This document shows positions 11,601-23,600 of a DNA stretch of 64,000 bases, piece by piece. The notes under the pieces were generated by a model. It saw only the letters and a list, made by a program, of their open reading frames with translations, was not told where the DNA came from and did no database searches. The stretch's first letter is position 1, and each line of letters opens with the position of its first letter. The DNA is from Euprymna scolopes (lineage: Eukaryota; Mollusca; Cephalopoda; Sepiida; Sepiolidae). The stretch lies in the NCBI GenBank assembly GCA_024364805.1, contig CM044488.1, positions 38,221,691 through 38,285,690 on the forward strand, written 5' to 3'. The translations under genes and the position numbers were made by a program.

Positions 11601-14600
11601 ACATGAAAATAGTTCTGAAACAGATGATATTTGCCGACTTATCTTATCAATTTTAAAATATCCTTCGCTGGCCATCAGTGATTAGATAAATGACATTGCT
11701 TAATATCCGAAAAACTACTTATTTGCAGAAAATTTAAATGCGATATTTGTTTTCAGCATACCCTAAAACCTATAAAAGTAAAAAAAAAATTACTGTTTTA
11801 TTTCTTTGTTTACATAGTTGAATTTTCAGTAAAACAGAATAGAAATGACAAAAACTACCATCGATTGGTGAATATATAGTTGTTGCTTATCAGGATTCTT
11901 GGTATCCTGGTACTGTGAAAGCTACATCAAAGATTCATTTATGGTTGCATCTCGGAAAATAGGGGTATATTTTGGGCCAGATAGAGAAGATTTACAAAAT
12001 TGAAAATTGGACTGGTCCCAAAATGCATAAGTTCTGGTTGACTAGATGAATTTCCATCTTTTACAGAAATCCAAAACCTATATGAAAAATTTTCTTTGAT
12101 TTATTTCTGAAATGAATTCATACCTACTCAATTTTTATTTTTCTTTGAGGGGAGTAGTAAATACTGGCTATGAATGCTCTTTAGGCATTCAATGGCTACA
12201 TCCCAGATTAAGCTCTCCTTTGGTGAAGAGGCAGGAAAATGCCTGCTCTCAATAAAGCTATATTTAAATACCACTATAATACTTAGTTTTGTTCATGAAT
12301 AGTCACTCACTGTATGATACCATGCGCCAGTGTAAAGGAAATTGAAATTTGTCCATCTTAATTTATAATTCATGGCTTATGGTAAAGAGATACATCAGAT
12401 TTAACTGCATAATCAGAAAGAGCACAAAATTTTACATAAGAGGACCAAGTTTTATGAGAATAGCTTGAAAAATAAATAAATGATGGCGAAATTACCAAAT
12501 TTCTTGAAATGTTGAGGTCCGTAATTTAGCCCACTTTTTCTAAAGGAAAATGTCCACGGAAAAGCCTAAATTTTGGCGCTTAAAATTCTCATAACTTTTG
12601 AATTACTGATGGTAGTTGCATAATTCAAACGGTTTTAAGCATCTTTTATATAGCTCTTTTCATGCAAGATGATAAAATAACAATAATCTAAAGAGAAAAA
12701 ATAAACTTGTAATGCTACAGATACCGACACAGTCAGTGGACAACTAGATGCTGTTCGTGGCGCATGGGAGTTGATAATGACAACGGTTGGACAGCTTTTA
12801 GAGTTGACTGAAACAGAAATAGAGGAATTGCGCCTGACAGACGAACGTAACATTGATAGAACGGGGAGAAGACACACACGCTCGCAAGTCCAACCATCGA
12901 ATATATGTGAAACATTAGTGTTTGATTTTCGTGTTTATTTTAATATTTCTACTTTGAGAAACCACATGTGTTCCCATCAACAGTCACCAGCGAGAAAATG
13001 ACGATCCGGCCATAAGAGGAATCGGCGAACAAAAAATCCACGACACACAACATTGGGAGTCAGTGATCTGTTAGGACCACACGTCTGGTCACAAATGGTT
13101 CCGTTAGACCGGAGATCCGACCTTGGGGGGATTACATAACGAAAAAGGACACGCAGAAAAAAAATTGAAACAGCTGAATCCATTTTGAAAAAGAAGAAAC
13201 TAAACAAAAAATAAAAACATGGATACACAAAAAAAGAAGAAAAAAAAACGAAAGCGCTCACGTGATAGACTTGGAGAGAAAAAAAAAAAATCAGAAAAAA
13301 TTGAAATAGCCGAATTCATTAAAAAAAAAAAAAAAAACTAAACAAAACACAGCACACAAAAAGGGAAGAAAAATGAAACAAGTAAAGCAATCGAGAATGA
13401 AGGAAGGAAAGAAAATCAAGGAACAAGGGAAATGCGTGATGAAAAAAAAGGATACGTGGTGAGTGGCTTTCTTTTGTTTTGTGGCTCTGCACAGAAAACT
13501 CAGCAGATTTAGGCCAATTAATTTTTCCATTTTCATGAAATATTTTTCTAGCATTTTTGTTTAGTTTTGTTAGCATGTGTAGACGTATATTTTCTTCCCT
13601 CCTAAAAACATGTGCGAATACAGGTTTTTCAATCTGTGATTCATTGAGAGAGAGAGAGAGAGGCCATCATAGCGGTAGTGCGTTTGAAGAAGACAGTAAG
13701 GAAATCGGGTATCAGGACAATGAAAAAAAGGGAGTGATGTGGGGGGGTCAGCCAAGATAGAAGAAAAAAGAGAGGGGTGTCAGGAGGTTGGCGACTACAA
13801 TGAAAAGTGTGGATAGAGTGGAGAAGCTTTTAATTTGATGGGAAAAAAAGATGGAGAGTGAGTGTGGGGTTTCGCACGTCTGTGTGAACAGAAATTTGAT
13901 TTTTTTTTAATATAGTAGGATTTGTCAGTTTTTCTATACTTTTTACAATTATGCTTAAAAAATAGGGGAAACTGCTTTTTTTTTTTCTTTTCTTTTTTTT
14001 TTTAAAAAGACAGAAACCATGTCATTCTTTTTGTATACATGTTTTTTTTTCTCTTTTGTTGATCATTTTTTCCCTTTTGTTGTGAGGATTGATTTTTTTT
14101 TCTGTCTGTAGGAAGGTTGCTCCAGGTGGAGGTGAGAGCAGGGACGGGGTGCAACACGCTGGTGCGGAGGTCTCCTATGAGGGAGGGGAGCCTCAGAGGT
14201 GATATTTCTGGAAGTTTTGATATTAGATAGTGATTTGTATTGAACGAGTTTAAAAGTAAGGGGAGCAATTCACGTTTGTATTGAACGAGTTTAAAAGTAA
14301 GGGGAGCAATTCACATGTTCACTCGATGTTAAAGTGGGATCGGAGGGCATGGCGGTATGTCATTTTGTTACTTTGTGGAAATGTAAGCCTAGAACAGGAT
14401 TTGCTAGCAATTTCAATTTTTGTCGATATAGGGGTCTTCTATATTTGTGGCAATGCGGCGTTCTCCCGTCTTTTCACTCACGGTTTACAAGGACTGCTAG
14501 CAGCATAACGTTTTATGAAGAGTGATTGTGGTGAGGTCAATCTAGAATTTTAGTGTTTTTTTAAAATTTTTTATCACTTTACAATTCACGTGGGCGGGGG

Positions 14601-17600
14601 GGGGGATAAAATTAGGAGATGTAGGCCGATGATCTGTGTGGAGGAGAAGAGAGAAAGCCCTTCACTTTAAAATAAAGAAAAAAAAAAGAATGAGAACAAC
14701 GAGACAATCACAGTGAAAATTTCTATTTTTTCTGTACATTTGCATACAAACTTTATATTTTTATTGTTGGTAAAAAAAAAGACGAAAGAAAAGAGACTTA
14801 TCTTAATTTTACAGAAAAACATTTTGTTCATGTGTTAAAAAAAAACTTCTTTAATGTATTTTTATGTATTTCTTACGATGAAGATTACATAAGTTTCTTG
14901 CGTGTAAAATTGCACAGAGACCTTTTAATCGATTATTACAAGGAAGGAGAAAAAATAGAAATAGAAAGAGAAAAGAGACTTATAATTGTTAAATGTTATA
15001 TCGTTTTCAGGTTGTGGGTTTTCTTGTGTTGAATTATATTGTTTTAGGGTTGTCGAAAAAAGAAACAGTAGAAAAGCAATTTTGTGGAGGTGGTGAAAAT
15101 TCCTCCTATCTATTTTTGGGAGGGTGGGGCGAAATTGCAGAATGTTATTTTGTGAGGTGTTTAAAATTCCTCCTGTTTATTTTTGGTGGGTGGGGTGAAA
15201 TATTGTGGAGGTGGTTAAAATTCCTCCTGTTTTTTTTTGCTACTTCAATGGAGGGGCGAGGTTGATTTTTCCCTCTCGGGTATGAGAAGTTGTACCAGTT
15301 ATCCGGAGCCAGTCAAAAAAAAGAATTGCTTTGCAAAGTTTTTTTAAAAGGGTATTCAAATACCCCTGGAATACAGAGAGTTAGGTGCACACCTGTGATC
15401 CTGGGTTGAAAATGATACACCGAATTTCTGTTTTGTCGTTTTTGTTTTTGAAATGAAATACACGTCTTTGATGTTTCATTATTTATGTAATATGTATGAA
15501 TTTTATGTAATTTATGTTGATATGATTTTTTTGTTATTTATGTAATAAATGACAAGTTGGGCATGCGAGGTGTGTGATATGATAAAGTGGACCTGAGTCA
15601 CTAAGTGCTGGGAAAGGGGGGTGGCAATAGACAAAGGAATAGGAAGTAGCAAACAATGAATCTTTAGCTATTTTTAGATTGAGCCTTTTTGATTTGACAA
15701 TGACAATAAACCCACAGAACAGATAAAACGGGGAAGAGCAGCTTCCAGTAGCAGGGGTGGGGGTAACTTCAGATACTGACACAAAGAGTCAGTGGACAAC
15801 TAGATGCCATTCGTGGCGGATTGGAGTTGATAATGACAGCGCTTGGACTGCTTTTAGAGTTGACTGCAAAACAGAAATAGACAAATTGCGACTGACAGAC
15901 AAACGTAACATCGATAGAACGGGGAGAAGACACAAGTCCAACCATCAAATATATATGAAACATTAGCGTTGTTTTTCGTGTTTGTTTTATTTTAATAGTT
16001 CTACTTTGTGAAACCATGTGTGTCCCCATCGACAGTCACCAGCGAGAAAATGACGATCCAACCATAAGATGAATAGTCGAACGAAAAATCCACAACACAC
16101 ACTGTCAGGAGTCAGCAATCTGTCAGGGCCACACACGTCTGGTCACAGTTTTAAATAAGTAAAAATACTTATATGTAATTGAGTGGTAGTAAATGAAATT
16201 TATTCGGTTTTCCTTTTTTTCCAGGCACTGCTCGTGCACAGATCCAGCTAGTATTATATATTTTAGACATTAGTGTCTGCACTCTAATACCTGCTTACGG
16301 TTAACAATATTGTAAACATTTGCATGCTATTCTATTAATTCTTGCTGACATTTTAATTTGCCTAATTAAGGAATGTTAATATAACTGAATATTGTACTGA
16401 CTGACAATATTTCAGTCAATACAATATTCGGTGCTTATCTACAGTTGGGCCTATAAAAAAAAATATTTTTTCAAGAATTATATGTGAACCTGTCACTGTA
16501 CGAAGATGTCATATTCCAAAAATCACATAAATCGATCAGGTAGTTTTTTTTTTTATGATTTTTTTTATTTAAGAAAATCAATTATTTTGACACATTTTAT
16601 CGGAGAATTACTTGGTGCCATCTTCCATTTCGAGTGATATGCTGCTAGCGACACCTCTTGGCAATGTCGGGAATGTGGAATCAACAAGAGCAGACAATTG
16701 ACTTTTCACCCCCTAGAAAAAAAATCCTTTAAAATTAACACAAGCATAGACTTTTTGGGGACACTGAAAACAAAAATAATGTTTACAATTACAGCAAGCG
16801 AGTAGTTTCCAAGATATGAAGAAATGTTAGTCTCAAAAAATTGGGAGTTCACTTTTCTACAAGTTAAAATATGATGAGCACCCACTTTCTGGCCACTTGT
16901 TTTGTTGCAGGAGGTGGGGGACAACGTACAATGAACAATTTTACATAAAATGAACACCCACACGTTGACCCCCCCTCCCCCCAAAAGGGAGAGGGGTGAC
17001 AATCAACTTTGAAAAAAAAAAAAATGGCAAAACCCTGTAAATGTGTTAATTTTAAAGGATTTTTTCTTTAATATATCATATTGAATGACATCTTGAAGAT
17101 AAAGATTTTTCTTGAAAAAAAAAATTTTGTATAGGCTCAACTACATGTGTGAGTCTAATTTCACTACTTTATACTAATTTAGCTACAACGTGTTAATAAT
17201 ATACTAAATGAATGTTTTAACATGATTTCTTGATTGCTATCTCATTTCAACCATTTTGCTCTTTATCAAAAATGTGGTAACACCAAGATGATGGAAATTA
17301 CTCATTCGAAAAATCAAATATCTTTTACATGTACATGTATTTTATTTAAATCTTATGTGATGTTAATTGGATTAACATATATATAAAATTGTCTAAAAAA
17401 ATTAAAATTTTATTCTTTGACAAATCTTTGAAACCAATTGACAGGCTACAAGTACTTGAATAGTTACTTCAATTATTTTTAATCTCATCTATAACTTCAA
17501 ACTACAGCCAGTAGTGATATTGCAATTAGAAAGCAGTGTACAGTCACCTCATAATTGATATTATATTATTCCCATGCCCATTCTGACTCAGAGTGATAGT

Positions 17601-20600
17601 ACATGTCAGGGCACTATCCATGGGTTAAATAAAATCCATTGTTTTCAAACTTTTTATTTACTATATTTGAATTTATTTACTATATTTGAAGATATTAAGA
17701 ACTTAAAGTATAAAAACTTTTACCAACATGACATGAATTTGCCATTAAATAATTCAAAATAGCATAAAACTACCAAACAAAATTTCTTTGCTTTAAAAAC
17801 TGAAATAAATGCATTCTTGGATGAAATAATAATTTTGTATCTTCAAACTAACAAATTTTATTTTTGTTCCAGAAAAAAGAAAAGAAGTCATTCAATATCA
17901 ACAAGAAGGTAAATAATACATTAAAACTATTTGTATTTGCATATTATCGCTATGAATATTTTTATTTTTACAAAGATGAAAAGAAATTTATTTTAAACAT
18001 TTGTAAGGCCAGTCAAAGTAACATATTCAAGTTACTTGCTACCAACTAAATTATGTGGCATTACTCAAGTGGCGTACTTATAAAATTAAATAACTTGATG
18101 AAAAAATTGTCTCTTGTGGATATGATGCAGACAATTTCAGTGGATAGCGTTATACTCTTATATATTTATTCATTCCATTTCTACATACAATTTAAAGATT
18201 TTCTCCTAATGTTGGTCATTCTTTCTTAATGATAGTCAGCAACTGTATGGGTATTAATTTCTGGTTTATAGTAGAAAAACTTCATGCAGCAATTGACAAA
18301 ATGCTTTTTATTTGACTCCCAAGAAAGATGTGACATAAGCACAGGACTTATTTATGATTCCTCACCTTGAGGTTGGGATTTAAATGTGATGTCAATTGTC
18401 TTCCTGAATCTTGCTTCACTAATAGCTGGAAGATGGCCTCTGTGGTAACAGTGTACAGGAATTCTGGTGAAAGAACAGCCCCTCTCAGTTATTGCCCCAT
18501 TAATCTCTCCCCTTTCTTCACTAAAATCTTTGAGATCTTAATCAAACACAAGTTCACCACCTCGGAAAAGCAAATCTTCTCTCTGACAAACAGTATGGAT
18601 TCAGGCAATGTCCTTCTACTGCATATATTTTAACATTCATCTGTGAACGCATTTACCATGTACTGGATAAAGCAGACAAAGCCACAGCTGTAGCCCTTTA
18701 ACAAAGTCTGGTACGAAGGACTGTTAATGAAAATTAAATCGTACGTTATAACTGAACGTATACCAACTATAATTAGATCCGTCTTAGACAATAGAAGCAT
18801 ACAGGTTGTCATTGACGGACATACATCCAAGCAGCATAATATTAATTTGGGAGTGCCTCAGGGGTCGATCCTTGGGCCATATTATTCCTGATATTCAAAA
18901 ACTACCTCCCTGATAATATTGTGTTCAAGATGGGTATATTTTCTGATGATACAATGCTCTATAACATGCATGAGGGAAGAACAGATGTACATAAATCTAA
19001 GAATAGCAGAACCGTTAGAAAATGACTTCCAGACTATTATGTAATGGGGACGCAAATGAATGGTAACATTTAATGCTAGTAAAATTAAGCTGCTCTCCTT
19101 TAACAATTACAAGATGCCTCTCAAACTGCCTATATCAATGAAAAATAACACTCTACCTAGAATTCCCCCATTCAAACCCCTTGGCCTAACATTTGCGCGC
19201 AATATGAACAAATACATAGAGGACATTACAAAGATGGTGGGTTTGCTCTATCGAGCTAGAAGACTATTCACACCCGAGAGTATCCTGTACCTCTATAAGG
19301 CCACCAATCGCCTATGTATGGAGTATTGTTGGCACATCCGGACTGGTGCAACCACTAGCCTCTCCCTCTTGGATAGGTTTAAAAAAAACAGCTGTCAATC
19401 TAATCGGTCCCACTTTATCAACTAAGCTCCAGCCCTTGTCCCATCGCCACAATGTTGCATCTCTGTGCCTGTTTTACAAATATTTTAATGGAATGTGGTC
19501 TGATGAACTTGTTTCACTTGTACCCCCTCGACGTACATATCACCGAGAAACCCACTTAGCAATAAGATCTCATCCCATCACTGTTGGTCCCTAGATGCCA
19601 GAAAGCTTTCTATTCTAATAGTCTCTTCCCTCGAACAGCTAGACTTTGGAATTCCCTTCCTGCTACCTGCTTTCCTGGTTGTACTGATATGCAGAAGTTT
19701 AAATGTAACATAAATCGACATCTTGCCAATCTTTGCTAGACATAGTCCCAAATAGTAGCTTTTACGTCCAAGTGGTGATATACCTTGTTAGGGGTTAACG
19801 CGAGTAAAATAAATAAATAAATAAAGCTAGTTAAATATATATGTGAGTATATTTATCATAGAAGTGAATATGTCAAAAATGATATACATGAAAAGTAATT
19901 ATAAAATGCTTGCTGAATAGATGTGGGAGGCTGGTATATGGATTTGCAGAATAGATTTCCACATAGGGGTCTTGGAGTCGAAGATATTAAAGGAGTCGGA
20001 ATTCTAGGAGTCGGAGTCAGACAGTCGGACTTTTACCATCCGACTCCGCAACCCTGAGCCTGACGAACCCTCACACTGATGAAATGCAAAAAATTCGTTA
20101 ACTTAATTGCCATATATATTTTCAAAACTTAATACCTAGCTCTACTTACATATTGAGCACTGTTGAAGTAAATACTGAAAATAGATATAAAATAATAGAG
20201 CATATGTATTTATAGTATACTCCTCATGAGTCAATCTTATTTATCTTATGTTTTTAAAAATTTGTCTTTCTAAGGCGCAGTCGAGTAAACAGCGGAGGTA
20301 GTTGTTCAGAAACCGCATTATCACAAGATGAGAGCAGTAATCTTGGTAGCAGTCAGCCCGTTCTTTCATCTTCGGTCGTTCCAACAGTAGTTTCAGCTTT
20401 ATCAGCAGTGGCGGCTCACCCTGCGGGGCATGTTTCAACCCTACAGACGAGCATGGTAACAACACCAACTTCTGTGGCAGTTGTGCAGACAGCAGCACCA
20501 AACCAGTCAATATCAACGCCACACACACAACAACAACAAACACTATCTGCTTCACAAACTTCAAGCCAATTAGGTGATAATTCAAACACTCCATCTGGTT

Positions 20601-23600
20601 TCAAATTCAAAACAAAAAAGGTATATCATTTTTCAATATTGCTTCATTTCTTTTCTGTATTTTTTAAAACTTTGTTTTTATTTATTTGTTTTAAAAATAA
20701 TGTCTATTTTTATTTTAAGAAAAGGAACTCCTCAGCTTTAAAAGAAAATAAAAGGAATATAAGCATGATTACAAAATCCAAAAATCTGAAGATGACAAAA
20801 CTAAAAGAAAACTCTATTGCAACTTCACTTTTGATTTTCGGATTTTGTAATTATGCCCATATTCCTTTATTTTCTCTTAAAACTGATGAGTTCCTTTTCT
20901 TCTGATGATTTAAGGGCAGAATAATTTAAAAAATTGACATAATAATTACATGAATGATTCTGTACTACGAAACAGGTGTCGTCAAGAATTGAACATTTCA
21001 ACATGCTTAAAAAATAAATCGTAAGATGGATGTCATCTTGATATTTGGAATATAGACTTTGTCATTTATTTTCATATGCTCTGTAGTTACATTGAGCTTC
21101 ATAAATTAAAGGACTGGTATAAAGAAAATGTGAAATATAATTGAATAAACATATTTTTATTTTGATGTATTTTTTTTTTTTTTGCATTTCTTCACATGAA
21201 AATGATTGGATTTGCCATTAAATGATTCTGAAGGTATTGATATATCGTAAAAAACAAAACAAAAAAAACACCAATACCTCATTGGTGTGCATAAATATAT
21301 TTAGGATGCTTTACATTTTCATTTATAAAACAAAATGAAAAATATATTCAAATCTATAATTACAAATATCTATTTTGATGTTCGACATGTGTTTTATGTA
21401 TTTTCTCTTTTCAGTTGAGTGAGTGGCTTGAGGGCAAAGATACAAAAACAGTATTAGCACCTACAAAAACTGAACCGCTGGAGGTAAATGTTGAGGAAAC
21501 TGCATTTGTTACCTGTTTCCACAGTCCACGTAGTTCAATGGAGCACCTTCAGCGGAGAATGAGCCACAGTTCAGCTTTAGGGAAAATGGATTCAAATGTC
21601 GGTTCTGCAAAAAAGGTAACCAAAGCATTTAAATTATGTAATTTGCAGTGTATTTATTTCTTTTGTTAATGTTGTTCCTTGATGTATAACTGGTTTTCTC
21701 TTTCCTATCATAGCGTTGGCTGCGGCAAGCCATGCATGAAACCGGCCCATCCGGCTTGGACAGTGGCAAGGATTCTCCACAACCAATGAATTCTCTGGTC
21801 TGTGATGTAGCAAGTCCGAATGCTGTTACCTCTATGCCAAGCCCTGGAGCATCTCCTCAAGCAGGTCATTATCTTTACTTTCTCTTTCATTACACTAATG
21901 CATGTTATATTAATTTATGTAACTAGCTGTAATCACCCAGAATTACCCAGGTGGAAACATATTACTGGATAGAGGGTTTAGAGAAAAATAATTCAAAATA
22001 TATTAAATGACAACCTATTATAGGATATACAGCATTTCCACTTAACCTTATTATCACAATCCAAACTCTAAACCAGAGGTTGGATTTTGAGATATAAAAT
22101 ATTTAGGTTGTTGGGCAGACCAAACTTGTTCTGTGACTATCCACTAAAGACATTTTATCGTTTGGTCAGTTAAAGTATTAAACCAAATTGTTATAAAACT
22201 TGTTTTGTTTAGGTAATTTGTTTTAATCTCTATAAAATTGATTGATTTCAAAAACATTCAATTGCTTGAAAACATGAGAATTTATCATGCAAAAAAGAAA
22301 ATTAAAGCCATTTTAAATGCTTTCAAAGTATCACAAAGTAATTAATTTTATTTTTTTCCTCTATTATTAAAATATAATGGTTGATTTGTTTGTAAAGAAA
22401 TAGAAATGAATTCTGGTGAATTTAATTTAGTAATTAAATTAAGTTTAAATAAGATTTTAAAAATTTCTCTTTAATTTACACTTGTTTTTTCTTTTTAATT
22501 TCAACAGCATATAAAAAGAATTTAATGTGTAATTAAGTTACATTGATGCGAGAAATATGAAGTCGTCTCCTAATATATAAGATATATATTATAAGTAGTT
22601 TCTGTCACACTTATTTATTTATTTTTTTTTTACTCACCTTCACTCCAAATAAGGCATATCGCCACTTGAACATAAGGGAATCTTGCCTAAGACAAATTAA
22701 CAAGCTTGTTTACGTTACATTTGAATTGTACTTACTTGTACTTGAAACGACATTCACCCTGGAGGAGTTGAGTCGGCTTCATGAAGATGCACATCTCGTA
22801 TCGCTGCGGTACAAGCCCGGCGATTGGAGGCAAGATCCCGAGTGAGCAACAGCCAGCCACGTCTCCAACGAGACAGGCCATAGATGAGCGGGCCCGAAAT
22901 AAGTTCAGCGTCGGCTTTGATAGTCCCGAGCCACGTTCTTAGCTGGCCACCGACACGTTTTTTCCAGCCGGGTAGAGGACGTGGAGAGATAGCCTCGTGG
23001 ATAAAGACCCCTGCATCACAGCGAGAGGCATGGCCGAACCATCGAAAAAAAAAAAAAAAAAAAAAAATTATTTGAATTCTACATATCGGTACAGTCAGGG
23101 AAGTAAGTAGCAGGAAGGGAATTCCAAAGTCTAGCTGTTCTAGGGAAGAAGCTATTAGAGTAGAAAGATTTTTGGCATGGATTTAAACCTGGGAACAGAT
23201 CATTATTTGCCATTTTTATATATTAGAGGGAGATCTGTCTTAAGACGGGTAATTTACTAAATACAATGTTCTCTTTTCTGTTTTAGTGCATGGTTTCCAG
23301 CATAGAATTTAAACAGAAATTATTAAAGCTTAGAACTTGTAACAGAAAACAATCCAATGACAGCAGATATGGAGAAAAGATTCCTTAATTTATTTCATAA
23401 GGCGATTTATTACAAAATATCACTTTGTGTGTGTAGGAGTAATCTAATAACTTTTAACACCTGAATTATTGTATTTAAGTATTTATTCAGTTTTATTTTT
23501 ATTTTTTTAGATTTTGTCACTCCCCTGAAGAAACGAAGATTTGCCCGGGAGTCTCTTTCATCTGAGCAACCATTCATATCCACTCCGTCCACACCTTCTC

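Noticed and set aside
12719-13093. Confident LTR call with primer-binding site TGGTTCCGTTAGACC
   Set aside because: The candidate site does not match the 3' end of a tRNA that I recognise, and TG...CA ends are not clear in both copies.
18882-19106. Minus-strand open frame of 74 codons
   Set aside because: It is the antisense shadow of the LINE reverse transcriptase.
22884-23075. Plus-strand open frame MSGPEISSASAL...
   Set aside because: It is the shadow of the minus-strand RTE-like ORF2 fragment.
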